Positions 1 through 8,073 of a stretch of DNA of 64,000 nucleotides are shown piece after piece. The notes below the pieces were generated by a model. The model was not told the DNA's origin. It saw nothing but the letters and a program-made list of their open reading frames with translations, and made no database searches. The position numbers and the translations under genes are program-made. Within the stretch, counting starts at the first letter, position 1; the number at the start of each line of letters is the position of its first letter. This DNA comes from Hahella sp. HN01 (GTDB lineage: Bacteria; Pseudomonadota; Gammaproteobacteria; Pseudomonadales; Oleiphilaceae): positions 8,409 to 72,408 of the forward strand of contig NZ_JAHMIN010000025.1 in NCBI RefSeq assembly GCF_018986435.1, written 5' to 3'.

Positions 1-2064
1 ACCGCCATGCTGGAGGATATCTCCGAACGCCGTCAGGAACAGGAGTCCCTGCGTAACGCTATTGAGGAAGCGGACCGCGCCAATCACGCCAAGTCGGATT
101 TCCTCGCCTCCATGAGCCACGAAATCCGCACGCCTCTCAACGTAGTGCTGGGCACCGTCGAGCTGTTAAAAGACACGCCCCTCACCCGGCATCAGCGCCA
201 CTATCTGCAATCCGCGGAAAGCGCAGGAAAGAATCTGCTGGAAATCATCAACGACGTGCTCGATCTGGCCAAAATTGAAGCAGGCAAACTGGAGCCTCAT
301 CTGGAGCCCTGCAACCTGGCCGCGAAGGTCGAGTATGTTACTCGCTTGCTGTCGCAAAGAGCCCACCAGAAAGGACTGTTCATTCAAAGTGTGATCGACG
401 CTAATACACCCGCCAGCATTGTCACCGACAGCAGTTTCGTGCGTCAGGTTCTGGTCAACCTGATCGGCAACGCCATCAAATTCACTCAGCGCGGCGGCGT
501 CAATATCATGGTATACGTCGCCCATCTGCACGGAGTCCAACATATTTGCATTGATGTCAGCGACACGGGTCCGGGGATCAGTGCGGAAGCTAAAAAGAAG
601 ATTTTTTCCGAGTTTTTCCAAGAGCATAGTCACAGAGACGGTACGGGATTGGGGCTAATGATTTCACGCCATATGGCGAACATCATTCACGGCGACATCA
701 CCCTGGCCAGCAAAGTCGGCTCCGGCTCCACATTCAGCCTGCAGCTTCCACTCACTAACGCCGCGCCGGCCACCGTCAATCACGCCAATCTGGACACCCT
801 GGTCGCGCCGCTGCACGGGCATCGCATTATCATCGCCAGCGACAGCAGGGAGTGGCGGCGGGCCTTCCAATGGCAATTGCATCTATGGACCCTGGACAGC
901 GTCTGCTGCCTGCATGAGGAAGACCTGCCCAAGCATCTCGACAGCGGTCTCAAGCTTATCGTATTGCTGGACATGGAGAACCCGCCGACCTGGATCGACG
1001 CTGCGTTTCAGGCGCCGGCTCTGACCCGTATCGCCGTCTATCGCCACGCCAACCAACCCAGAACGGAAGTGGAAGGCTGCTACGGCGTCCTGCATACGCC
1101 CGCGACCCGCAAACAAACGTTGCAGGCTCTGCTCGCCTGCGCCCTGGGACGGCCCATTGAGGCGCCGGAAAGCGCCGAGGCGGTTGAGTCGCGTCGCGAT
1201 AATCTCTATGCGCCCTCGTCTTCCCAGTCCACAGAGACGAATCTGGGAGAGATTCTGGTGGTGGACGATAGCGACGCCAATTTGCTTATCGCCCGTTCGT
1301 TTCTGGAATACGCCGGCTTCCATGTCGACACTGCTCTCAGCGGCGAGGAGGCCATCGAGAAAACCGAAAGCAGCGCTTATGACCTGATCTTCATGGACAT
1401 GCGTATGCCCGGCCTGAGCGGTCACGAAACCGTCGAAGTCATGCGCCGACGCGGACTCACCACGCCCATCGTGGCGCTCACCGCCCACGCCATGACCTCT
1501 GAGCGGGAAAGCTGCCTGGCCGGCGGCATGCAGGACTTCCTCACCAAGCCAGTGGACCGCGCGCGCCTGATTGAAATGGCCAGTCACTGGATCAGGAAAA
1601 GCGGCAAAAAGGCGTCTCCGCCAGCGCCGCTTTCCAGTCCGGCGTCACTTTTCAATCCAACGCCGCTTTCCGGTCCAGCGTCCACAAGCACGCCGCCAGC
1701 CGCCGAGTCTGGCGTCAACAATGCGCTGGTCAATCCCAAAGCCCTGGAGCAACTGCTCAACGACACCTCGGCGGACACCCTGAAACGCATGCTGGGGATT
1801 TTCTCCACTGAGCTGACCAAGCGGGTGGACGCCATGCAGGAACACCTTGGCGACCAGGATTACGAGCAGTTTGAAATCTGCGCCCATGCGCTGAAAAGCA
1901 GCTCGCAGACTTTCGGCGCACAGCGCATTCATCTGCACGCCAAAGCCATTGAAGAAGCCTGCAAAGCGCATAACTACACGGAGGCGGAGAACGAATACCT
2001 TTCCATGCGCCAACTGACCGACTCGACCTTAGAGGCGTTGAATGAACTCCACCCTTTTAACTAG
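1..2064 (+). CDS. Hybrid sensor histidine kinase with receiver and HPt domains (5' partial)
   Basis: Inner-membrane or cytoplasmic phosphorelay kinase. The frame is open from base 1, and the first in-frame Met (base 7) lies in the typical end of a PAS domain (DISERR), so the true start is upstream of the window. Counting from that Met: HisKA with phospho-acceptor His38 (SHEIRTPLN), HATPase_c about 140-255 with N box (NLIGNAIKF) and glycine boxes (DTGPGI, GTGLGL), a degenerate receiver-like segment about 268-375, a canonical receiver with Asp464 (FMDMRMPG), a Pro/Ser-rich linker about 535-565, and a C-terminal HPt with His627 (HALKSSS). The internal HPt implies a multistep relay to a separate regulator. 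The LuxO-like protein two genes downstream is the obvious candidate (inference). The stop overlaps the next start by 23 bp, indicating an operon. Confidence 0.93.
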   Translation, partial: TAMLEDISERRQEQESLRNAIEEADRANHAKSDFLASMSHEIRTPLNVVLGTVELLKDTPLTRHQRHYLQSAESAGKNLLEIINDVLDLAKIEAGKLEPHLEPCNLAAKVEYVTRLLSQRAHQKGLFIQSVIDANTPASIVTDSSFVRQVLVNLIGNAIKFTQRGGVNIMVYVAHLHGVQHICIDVSDTGPGISAEAKKKIFSEFFQEHSHRDGTGLGLMISRHMANIIHGDITLASKVGSGSTFSLQLPLTNAAPATVNHANLDTLVAPLHGHRIIIASDSREWRRAFQWQLHLWTLDSVCCLHEEDLPKHLDSGLKLIVLLDMENPPTWIDAAFQAPALTRIAVYRHANQPRTEVEGCYGVLHTPATRKQTLQALLACALGRPIEAPESAEAVESRRDNLYAPSSSQSTETNLGEILVVDDSDANLLIARSFLEYAGFHVDTALSGEEAIEKTESSAYDLIFMDMRMPGLSGHETVEVMRRRGLTTPIVALTAHAMTSERESCLAGGMQDFLTKPVDRARLIEMASHWIRKSGKKASPPAPLSSPASLFNPTPLSGPASTSTPPAAESGVNNALVNPKALEQLLNDTSADTLKRMLGIFSTELTKRVDAMQEHLGDQDYEQFEICAHALKSSSQTFGAQRIHLHAKAIEEACKAHNYTEAENEYLSMRQLTDSTLEALNELHPFN

Positions 2065-3601
2065 CCATCCCGGCTACGACCGACTGTTCTACCAATCCCG
2101 CCCGGACCTCGCCGCCGTGGGCGCGGCGCGGGAATGCGCGGCCCGTTTTCTGCTGGGCAAAGGCGTCGCCAACCAGACCTGCGAGGACATGCAATTGCTG
2201 GTCGCGGAGTATTTCACCAATGTGGTGAAACATGACGCCCAGGCGGATTTTATTGCGCTGGATAAACGCAGCGGAGATGGGTTTGTCGATCTGCTGCTAC
2301 TGGATAATGGCGCGGATCAATCCTCCCTGTTCGACGCCGATCGCAATATCGAGGATTTGTTATCGGAGAGTCCTTTGCATGAGAACGGCATGGGACTGAC
2401 GCTGATTCGCAGTCTTGCGCCCCACGCGCGCTACCAGCGCATCCTCGGCAAAGACGGAGACTTCAACAGCTATTGCGTGCGCGTAAAACTGACTGGCGCA
2501 AAACCTCGCATCGCCGTGATCGACGACGATCTGACTCAGCTTCACCTGCTGCAGGCTTATCTGGCGGATGAATACGAGGTGACGACTCTGGAAGATCCCC
2601 GCGAAGCCGAAAAGGCGATCATCGAGCAACCGCCACAGCTGATTCTCTGCGACATCAACATGCCCCATCTCAACGGTCTGGATTTGCGTAAACGGCTGGC
2701 GGAACGCGCGGCCACTCGCATGATTCCGTTTATTTTCATGAGCGGATGCGCGCCCCAACAAGTGCAAAGCAGCGCCGCGCATCTATCCATTGACGGCTTT
2801 ATCGAAAAGCCCATGACCAAGCAGCGGCTGCAGCAAACCGTCGCCCAAGTCATCAAACGCTCTCAGGATGTGAGAAATACCCTCAACGCCGAGCTGGACA
2901 ACCGCGTGTCTTCCCTGCTGTGGTCGCCTATTCCCGAGCGCTTCAGTCGAATGCGGATTTCTTCCGGTTACCGCATCGCCGCCAGAGGCGGGGGCGATTT
3001 CATCTTCCATCGCGACAGCGGCGACGCCTTCACCCTGATTCTCGGGGATATCATGGGGCATGGTGAGCAGGCCAAGTTCTTCGCTCACGCCGCGGCGGGT
3101 TATCTGCATGGGCTCTGCCACGCCGCGCCTCAGTCCGCCTCACCGGGAAAGCTGCTGAATCAGCTGTCCCACTTCGTCGCCTCTTCGCCGCTGCTCGCCC
3201 GCACCGGACTTACCTGCCTGGTCATTCAGTTGCGACCGGGGAGCAACCGTCTCACCTTCGCCTCCGCAGGCCATCCAGAGCCCTGGTTGCTGGCGGATGG
3301 AGAACTGCGCTCTATCGCCTGTGGCGGCATGATGCTGGGCCTGGCGCATAATTACTCTTATGAAGAATGTGAGCTGGAACTACCGGAAGATTCCATATTC
3401 ATTGGCTACACTGATGGATTAACAGAGCATGGAGAAGGCGCAGTGGAGGACCGGGAGAACGCCGTCCGCACGCTGCTCGCCGCCAACCTGAAGCAATTTC
3501 CCCAGGCCCCGGCGCAGACCCAGTTGGACGAAGCCTTACGCGCCGCCGGCTCCACGCTTGAGGACGATGCGACCCTGTTGCTGCTCAGAGCCAGCCCTTG
3601 A
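2042..3601 (+). CDS. HATPase / receiver / PP2C-type phosphatase fusion (partner-switching regulator)
   Basis: A 519-residue three-part signalling protein. Residues about 14-150 look like an RsbW/anti-sigma-type HATPase (LVAEYFTNVVKH as N box, NGMGLTLIRS as glycine box). Residues about 155-275 form a receiver with phospho-acceptor Asp204 (LCDINMPHLNG) and Lys in EKPMTK. Residues about 315-517 form a SpoIIE/RsbU-like PP2C phosphatase (GGDFIFH, GDIMGHG, YTDGLTE metal-binding aspartates). Such proteins normally reverse phosphorylation of an anti-sigma antagonist; here kinase-like and phosphatase modules share one chain under receiver control. The ATG lies inside the 3' end of the hybrid kinase gene, so the two are translationally coupled. 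No STAS-domain antagonist is seen nearby, so the substrate is unknown. Confidence 0.9.
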   Translation: MNSTLLTSHPGYDRLFYQSRPDLAAVGAARECAARFLLGKGVANQTCEDMQLLVAEYFTNVVKHDAQADFIALDKRSGDGFVDLLLLDNGADQSSLFDADRNIEDLLSESPLHENGMGLTLIRSLAPHARYQRILGKDGDFNSYCVRVKLTGAKPRIAVIDDDLTQLHLLQAYLADEYEVTTLEDPREAEKAIIEQPPQLILCDINMPHLNGLDLRKRLAERAATRMIPFIFMSGCAPQQVQSSAAHLSIDGFIEKPMTKQRLQQTVAQVIKRSQDVRNTLNAELDNRVSSLLWSPIPERFSRMRISSGYRIAARGGGDFIFHRDSGDAFTLILGDIMGHGEQAKFFAHAAAGYLHGLCHAAPQSASPGKLLNQLSHFVASSPLLARTGLTCLVIQLRPGSNRLTFASAGHPEPWLLADGELRSIACGGMMLGLAHNYSYEECELELPEDSIFIGYTDGLTEHGEGAVEDRENAVRTLLAANLKQFPQAPAQTQLDEALRAAGSTLEDDATLLLLRASP

Positions 3602-3642
3602 ACGCTCACTCGTGGCGATGAGATGGATTCACCCATGACCCA

Positions 3643-5061
3643 ATGGAAGCTGATGTGAAGAAACGGATATTGTTGATCGAAGACAGCCAGTCCCTGGCGT
3701 CCCTGTATCAAAGCTACCTGGAAGCGGGCGGCTACATGATCGTCACGGTGGAAACCGGTCGCGACGCCATCGTACAAATTTTGCGAGAGCCGCCGGACGT
3801 GGTGCTGCTGGACCTCAAGCTGCCGGACATGGACGGCATGGATATCCTCAAGCGCATCCAGCAGGATGACCTGCCCTGTACGGTGATCGTCATGACCGCC
3901 CACGGCTCCATCGACATCGCCGTCAACGCCATGCAATACGGGGCCTTCGATTTTCTGGTGAAGCCTTTCGACGCCCGCCGCCTGCAGGTCACCGTGAAGA
4001 ACGCGCTGGCCAACAATAATCTGGTGAAGGAGGTGCAAGGCTATCGGGAGCAGTTCGCGCGCCGTCACTATGAAGGCTTCATCGGCGAATCATTGCCCAT
4101 GCAAGGGGTGTATCGCATCATCGACTGCGCCGCTCCCAGCAACGCAACGGTGTTTATCACCGGCGAAAGCGGCGTCGGTAAAGAAGTGTGCGCCGAAGCG
4201 ATCCATAATCGCAGTCCGCGCAAACCCGGTCCGTTCGTCCCCTTGAACTGCGGAGCCATTCCCAAAGACCTGATGGAAAGCGAGATATTCGGCCACGTCA
4301 AAGGCGCCTACACCGGCGCTCTGAACAACCGTGACGGCGCCGCCACTCAGGCCCACCGCGGCACCCTGTTTCTGGACGAAATCTGCGAGATGGATCTGGA
4401 ACTGCAGACCAAACTGCTGCGCTTTATTCAAACCGGCACGTTTCAGCGGGTTGGCGGCTCACAACAGGAAACCGTAGACGTCAGATTTGTATGCGCCACC
4501 AACCGCGACCCCTTACAGGAGGTGCAGGCGGGACGTTTCCGGGAGGACCTGTACTACCGGCTCCACGTCATCCCTATCTATCTGCCGCCGCTCAGAGAAC
4601 GGGAAACCGACATCAAACTGTTGATGGAAAGCTTTCTGCGGGAATACGCCAAACAGGAAAACAAACGCTTCACCCGCTTCTCGCCAGAAGCAGTCAATAT
4701 CATGATGGCCCACAACTGGCCGGGCAATGTCCGAGAGCTGCAGAACGTTATCCGCAACATTGTCGTGCTCAACAACGATGAAGCCGTCACCCCGGACATG
4801 ATCCCCTTTCACGCCGCCTCAAGGGCGTCGTCATCACCGCAGCGCCCCTCCGCGCCACAATTCGAACAGCCCTTATCCGCCGAACCAGGACAGGAAGACA
4901 CCCCCATCAAACCACTATGGCTCATCGAAAAAGAAGCCATCGAACAAGCCATCGAACACTGCGGCGGCAACATCCCCAAAGCCGCAGCAATGCTGGACGT
5001 CAGCGCCTCCACGATCTATCGCAAAAAGGAAAAGTGGGAGCAGGAGCAGGCAATAACTTAA
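3643..5061 (+). CDS. LuxO-like sigma-54-dependent response regulator
   Basis: A 472-residue NtrC-class activator. Receiver 8-125 with Asp57 (LLDLKLPDMDG); AAA+ sigma-54 interaction domain about 145-385 with Walker A GESGVGKE (from 174), GAYTGA loop (221-226, a Phe-to-Tyr variant of GAFTGA) and Walker B TLFLDEI; Fis-type HTH about 430-470 (PKAAAMLDVSASTIYRKK). The HTH and overall layout resemble LuxO, the quorum-sensing regulator that activates sigma-54 promoters. A GTG at 3655, preceded at 5 nt by GGAAG, has a better ribosome site than the ATG at 3643 and would remove four residues. It lies 41 bp behind the phosphatase gene and probably receives phosphate from the HPt of the hybrid kinase (inference). 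Its targets cannot be seen. Confidence 0.93.
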   Translation: MEADVKKRILLIEDSQSLASLYQSYLEAGGYMIVTVETGRDAIVQILREPPDVVLLDLKLPDMDGMDILKRIQQDDLPCTVIVMTAHGSIDIAVNAMQYGAFDFLVKPFDARRLQVTVKNALANNNLVKEVQGYREQFARRHYEGFIGESLPMQGVYRIIDCAAPSNATVFITGESGVGKEVCAEAIHNRSPRKPGPFVPLNCGAIPKDLMESEIFGHVKGAYTGALNNRDGAATQAHRGTLFLDEICEMDLELQTKLLRFIQTGTFQRVGGSQQETVDVRFVCATNRDPLQEVQAGRFREDLYYRLHVIPIYLPPLRERETDIKLLMESFLREYAKQENKRFTRFSPEAVNIMMAHNWPGNVRELQNVIRNIVVLNNDEAVTPDMIPFHAASRASSSPQRPSAPQFEQPLSAEPGQEDTPIKPLWLIEKEAIEQAIEHCGGNIPKAAAMLDVSASTIYRKKEKWEQEQAIT

Positions 5062-5067
5062 TCTATT

Positions 5068-5724
5068 TCACAGACTCAACCCACCCCTGCCCCACTGTGC
5101 TCTATAACAGTCAGGGCTATACGAAAAGGGTTTGGGCAGGCCGAAGTCCCTCGCTGTTAATATCGTCACCAGGGGGCGGTATGGCAGCCGCTCCATGCGG
5201 TATCGTTTTCCTGCATGGACCTTGAACAGCAGGAGTTCGCGGATGTCTTTATTGAGTTCCAGCAACCTGTTTTGTAATTCACGTAGTCCAGGATTCCCGC
5301 TGACTTCGGAGCGGCCCACCCAAAACAGAAAATCTTCTTCCTCCGCCGGGGTCATGGCCTTGAAAATATATCCTTCGGTGCAATTAACCACCGCTACAAA
5401 ACCAAGCACGCACGTGGGCGGACAGTAGCGCTCAAGCTCCAGTATCGGCGACTCCCCTAAAGCATGTCGAATAATGGTCTTCGCCAGCACCATTTGCCCT
5501 TTATCAAAGGGCTCCAGACGCACAGAGCTGCACATCTCAAAGGCCTTGAGGATTTCCTGCTGGCTATTGCCTTCCCCTTGCAGAAAGCGTATCCAGCCAT
5601 ACAGGTGGGAATAGGGAGACCGATGAACAGGGTTATCCATCTCAGTGCGCCAGAGTGCTGTATTCTTCTGGTTTACCATACCTGTCGGCGTTATGGTTTC
5701 TATCGATTGTCGGCATATGCTCAT
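5068..5724 (-). CDS. Hypothetical protein, last gene of a small-protein group
   Basis: About 218 residues, not recognised. The frame extends to a TTG at 5751, but an ATG at 5724 follows AAGGA closely; the start is uncertain because neither has ideal spacing, and internal Met codons at 5679 and 5640 are also possible. The protein has a mixed charged/hydrophobic composition, no clear signal peptide or membrane segment, and two Cys close together (CPPTC). Its C-terminal part is rich in aromatic and basic residues. It follows the 96-residue gene by about 30 bp on the same strand and converges with the LuxO-like gene, whose stop is only 6 bp away, so any terminator must be shared or absent. GC is visibly lower than in the flanking operons, which suggests a horizontally acquired block. 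Confidence 0.72.
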   Translation of the reverse strand: MSICRQSIETITPTGMVNQKNTALWRTEMDNPVHRSPYSHLYGWIRFLQGEGNSQQEILKAFEMCSSVRLEPFDKGQMVLAKTIIRHALGESPILELERYCPPTCVLGFVAVVNCTEGYIFKAMTPAEEEDFLFWVGRSEVSGNPGLRELQNRLLELNKDIRELLLFKVHAGKRYRMERLPYRPLVTILTARDFGLPKPFSYSPDCYRAQWGRGGLSL

Positions 5725-5754
5725 ATCCTTATGGGTGTTGTCGCCGTGCAAGGC

Positions 5755-6045
5755 TTACCCGGTTTTCGCTCCATAATCAGCAAGCAATTCATCCAGCCTC
5801 TCCAGCTCAATCTCGACATAGCGATGGAAGTTCAGGTAGTCGTCACGTCCAATCAAAGAAGGCAGTAAACGGATAGCCCATTCACACTTTTTTGCTTGAA
5901 AGGTTAAGTTTTCCTGATGGCAAGCTACTTCCTGCAGCATTTTCAGACTTAGAAGCTTATTGGCGACACAATCCAGGATCGCGTTATACGGCGCCTCTCT
6001 GTTTCCGATTCGATTCCATTCTTCATCAACAAAGCGTTGCGGCAT
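5755..6045 (-). CDS. Small hypothetical protein, paralogue B of a three-member family
   Basis: 96 residues, likely cytoplasmic and helical. The ATG is preceded by AAGGTG at 5 nt, a good ribosome site. It shares a recognisable pattern with the 105-residue protein at 6551-6868: an N-terminal VD..W motif, a central helix rich in Leu/Gln/Cys, an aromatic 'Y.nF/HyF' stretch, and a C-terminal ELERLDELL against ELEKLDGLL. No domain family is recognised. It sits between its relatives on the same strand, probably in one transcript with them. The conserved small size and tandem arrangement recall immunity-protein arrays, but no toxin is visible, so that is only a possibility. Confidence 0.75.
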   Translation of the reverse strand: MPQRFVDEEWNRIGNREAPYNAILDCVANKLLSLKMLQEVACHQENLTFQAKKCEWAIRLLPSLIGRDDYLNFHRYVEIELERLDELLADYGAKTG

Positions 6046-6130
6046 GTGTTCACCTTATGAGTTCATCCCTCTCCCTTAGACCATTCCGTATCCACACCGT
6101 CTATTTTTATACACCCCTGTTTAGCAACGC

Positions 6131-6424
6131 CTAACCTGCTTCACCATGACCTTCTTGCAACTCAGTTTCTATCTGTTGCAAAAGATAGGTCACACGCCCA
6201 TAAAGCAAGTTACTCTCTCTGGCTTCGAGATGTATTTTTAAATTAGTCAGCTCGTTAATCGTTATGTCTATCAAATATATTTGTTTGTTGGACAGCTTTA
6301 ACTTCTTTTTCATCCGCGCCAGCTGCTGTTGCTTGGCTTCAATCAGACCGACTTTTGTTGCGGAGGGAGTCGCTTCATCTCCTAGACTCAGGCCCCAATC
6401 AGCGTCAACCAATATCTCGGCCAT
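6131..6424 (-). CDS. Small hypothetical protein, divergent paralogue C of the three-member family
   Basis: 97 residues from the ATG at 6424, which has GGGGA about 7 nt upstream; ATGs at 6430 and 6460 are in frame alternatives. The N-terminus keeps the VDADW....G....P pattern of the two flanking paralogues, followed by a Lys/Gln-rich helix (KQQQLARMKKKLKLSNKQ) and a C-terminal helix ending QQIETELQEG in place of ELE(R/K)LD. No Cys-rich centre is present, so this copy has diverged most. No known domain is recognised. The gene is AT-rich compared with the neighbouring signalling operon. Confidence 0.72.
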   Translation of the reverse strand: MAEILVDADWGLSLGDEATPSATKVGLIEAKQQQLARMKKKLKLSNKQIYLIDITINELTNLKIHLEARESNLLYGRVTYLLQQIETELQEGHGEAG

Positions 6425-6550
6425 ACCCATTTCCCCGCACTTCTTAAGCCCTAATGACAAGTAGGACTTCGCCGGAAGTTCTTATCTTAAAATCCGGCAT
6501 AATGTCGCCGTGCAGGCGCGTCTGTACGTCTGGTTATTACCCAATGAAAG

Positions 6551-6868
6551 TCATTCAAAGCAAAAGCCGTCCGACTCATTTCCTGGTTCTGATTCCCCGG
6601 TTTCAAGCAATCCATCCAGCTTTTCCAGTTCAACGTCCGCCAGAGAGAAATAGTGGGTAAAGTCAGCTTCTCCAATATGGCCCTTAAGATTATGCAGGCA
6701 GCTCTGACATGTCAGGATCTGACACATAATGTCGGGCATCTCTTCCGCCGCAACGGAGAGCTCACATAACTGGATCAACTTGCTGACAATCGTGTTGACC
6801 ACTTGCTCCTGGGGAGTGTCGGCGCTTCCTGCTATGGCCCAATTAAAGTCGACATAAGGCTTAGTCAT
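6551..6868 (-). CDS. Small hypothetical protein, paralogue A of the three-member family
   Basis: 105 residues. The N-terminus (YVDFNWAIAG...P) and C-terminus (VELEKLDGLLE) align with the 96-residue protein at 5755-6045, with which it also shares Cys residues in a central helix (here CELS, MCQILTCQSC). No signal peptide and no known domain. It is the first of the paralogues to be transcribed; a TATAAT lies 34-39 bp upstream of the ATG, giving a leader of roughly 25 nt, and the Shine-Dalgarno is weak (GAAG, about 12 nt away). The acidic C-terminal tail (ESEPGNESD) is absent from the other copies. Confidence 0.76.
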   Translation of the reverse strand: MTKPYVDFNWAIAGSADTPQEQVVNTIVSKLIQLCELSVAAEEMPDIMCQILTCQSCLHNLKGHIGEADFTHYFSLADVELEKLDGLLETGESEPGNESDGFCFE

Positions 6869-7147
6869 TATCGATATTCTTCAAGCGGAATTTAGCCAAC
6901 AATTATAAATTTAGCTGATATTAAAGGGGCAGCGAGCCCGGGTTTATATTGATATGGCATAACAAAGCCTGCGATTGGGTTAAGGGCGCGCCTTTTGCTT
7001 ATTCAGCCCCAGCCTTACGGACTTTAGGGAAAACAAAAATATAGGCTTTTTAAACTTCGGATATAGGTTTATCAGTGCGGCTATTCCTAAGGAGCCTCTG
7101 AAAAACGTCGACCTCAGAATTATTCAGCCCTATTTGCAAATGACGTA
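6869..7147. other. Intergenic region between two minus-strand hypothetical genes
   Basis: 279 bp, AT-rich. It holds the candidate -10 described above and a short near-palindrome AAGGGCGCGCCTTTT around 6984-6998 that could act as a weak terminator-like hairpin for the upstream gene. I see no gene, RNA gene or repeat in it. Confidence 0.5.
6902..6907 (-). promoter_or_regulatory. Candidate -10 element for the small-paralogue genes
   Basis: On the minus strand this reads TATAAT, upstream of the ATG at 6868. No good -35 is seen at 16-18 bp, so the call rests on the perfect -10 alone. Confidence 0.4.
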
Positions 7148-7564
7148 TTAAGCGCTTTTTCGTACGCTTCTCTTGGCGGCATCCCGATTGGTGAGGCTTT
7201 CAACTTTAGCGATCAGTTGTTCCTGCACTTCTCCGAACTCAACTTTTGAAGGAAGAACTTTCCTTCCCATTTTTATCAGAGAAACCACCATTATCGCCCA
7301 TGAAGTAAGGCTCAATGGAAGTCTATACACCTCGTAGTCCCCCGCCTCTCTGACAGTGATGACAGGAAGCACTCGCCTTCCTCCCGGAGTGGACTCAGCA
7401 TTTAATCCTGCCTGCTCACACTCATATTTCGAGACCGCACAAAACGATACCTCCTCGACATCGAGAACAACGCCACTGATCCCCCGGCTGTAGTCAGCTC
7501 TTGGTATTGCAAGTTCCGGCAAAGCCAGCCAATCATCGACGGTTGTGACCAATGCGTCATACAT
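7148..7564 (-). CDS. Hypothetical protein with a possible single hydrophobic segment
   Basis: 138 residues from the ATG at 7564, chosen over an upstream in-frame ATG at 7609 because AAGGAG lies 8 nt before it. The N-terminal half is acidic (VDDWLALPEL, VVLDVEEVSF) and contains CAVSKYECEQAG. A region near residues 97-112 (PLSLTSWAIMVVSLIKMG) is hydrophobic enough to be a membrane-associated helix or a buried core strand. The C-terminus is basic (AAKRSVRKSA). No family is recognised. A plausible promoter lies upstream (7635-7663), so it can be transcribed alone. It is followed by 279 bp of non-coding DNA before the small-paralogue set. Confidence 0.72.
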   Translation of the reverse strand: MYDALVTTVDDWLALPELAIPRADYSRGISGVVLDVEEVSFCAVSKYECEQAGLNAESTPGGRRVLPVITVREAGDYEVYRLPLSLTSWAIMVVSLIKMGRKVLPSKVEFGEVQEQLIAKVESLTNRDAAKRSVRKSA

Positions 7565-7634
7565 AGAGAAGACTCCTTTTCTTCGAGTAACAAAGCAGGT
7601 CATAGGCACCGCTTACAACCACCACTTACAGTGA

Positions 7635-7663
7635 ATAATAGGCTCAATCAGGAAGCTGCACAA
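7635..7663 (-). promoter_or_regulatory. Candidate sigma-70 promoter for the gene at 7148-7564
   Basis: Read on the minus strand: TTGTGC at 7658-7663, 17-bp spacer, TATTAT at 7635-7640. The -10 matches five of six consensus positions and the -35 three. The leader would be about 65 nt. Confidence 0.45.
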
Positions 7664-7681
7664 AATATAACCATTCAAAAA

Positions 7682-7708
7682 TTTACTACCTGATTATTCC
7701 GCTATACT
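7682..7708 (+). promoter_or_regulatory. Candidate promoter of a small RNA
   Basis: TATACT at 7703-7708 with TTTACT at 7682-7687, spacer 15 bp (short). It points toward the intrinsic terminator at 7825-7850 with no ribosome-site/ORF pair between them. Confidence 0.38.
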
Positions 7709-7714
7709 TATAGC

Positions 7715-7850
7715 TGTATGTGAAGTGAAGCGGTCTCGCGAGCGCATTGTTAACCTCCTCGTTTGCGCCCCCGCGCTCGGCAAAGAGCCGTAATAACGAC
7801 AACATAACCTCATGTAGCCCGCATAGGAGGCTTTCTCAGCCTCCTTTTTT
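7715..7850 (+). ncRNA. Candidate small RNA of about 135 nt
   Basis: Bounded by a plausible -10 (TATACT, 7703-7708) and a strong intrinsic terminator (8-bp stem, six T). The interior has a small hairpin around CTCGGCAAAGAGCCG (7777-7791) and a probably single-stranded AACCTCCTCG (7752-7761), complementary to Shine-Dalgarno sequences. Such a stretch could pair with mRNA ribosome sites. Not a recognised RNA family; the Qrr core is absent. Confidence 0.38.
7825..7850 (+). terminator. Intrinsic terminator
   Basis: AGGAGGCT (7825-7832) pairs perfectly with AGCCTCCT (7838-7845) around a 5-nt loop and is followed by a run of T. It ends the candidate small RNA; no plus-strand gene precedes it. Confidence 0.7.
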
Positions 7851-7949
7851 ACTTTATCGCCTTGAATGTGACGTTTTGAGATCCTGGACTATACTTAAAG
7901 TAGGGCTTACGTCCCCCCCCTGTTTCGAAAGCCATTTTACTTGAGCATT

Positions 7950-7969
7950 AGGAGGCCCGGACGCCTCCT
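7950..7969 (+). repeat. GC hairpin with GGA in the loop, copy 1
   Basis: Stem AGGAGGC/GCCTCCT, hexaloop CCGGAC. Stem and loop pattern recur at 8058 and 8269. GGA presented in a hexaloop is the known recognition feature of CsrA/RsmA proteins; the loop with its closing bases (CCCGGACG) resembles the CANGGAYG consensus of Rsm RNAs. Confidence 0.55.
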
Positions 7970-8057
7970 CTTTCGTATTGAAAAACACCCCGGCCTAGCG
8001 TCAAGCGCAACGTATTACGAGATATGACCCTTGGGGTGCGACTACACCAACTAAGGG

Positions 8058-8073
8058 GAGGCAAGGACGCCTC
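8058..8073 (+). repeat. GC hairpin with GGA in the loop, copy 2
   Basis: Stem GAGGC/GCCTC, hexaloop AAGGAC. CAAGGACG at 8062-8069 is an exact match to the CANGGAYG motif known from RsmY/RsmZ-type RNAs. Confidence 0.55.

Noticed and set aside
6046-6135. Integron attC-like GTTAGGC next to the small minus-strand genes
   Set aside because: No partner core site or imperfect palindrome of attC size is found after any of the genes, and no integrase is present.
7747-7944. 65-codon plus-strand frame through the hairpin region
   Set aside because: It crosses a strong intrinsic terminator and lacks a ribosome site or coding character.
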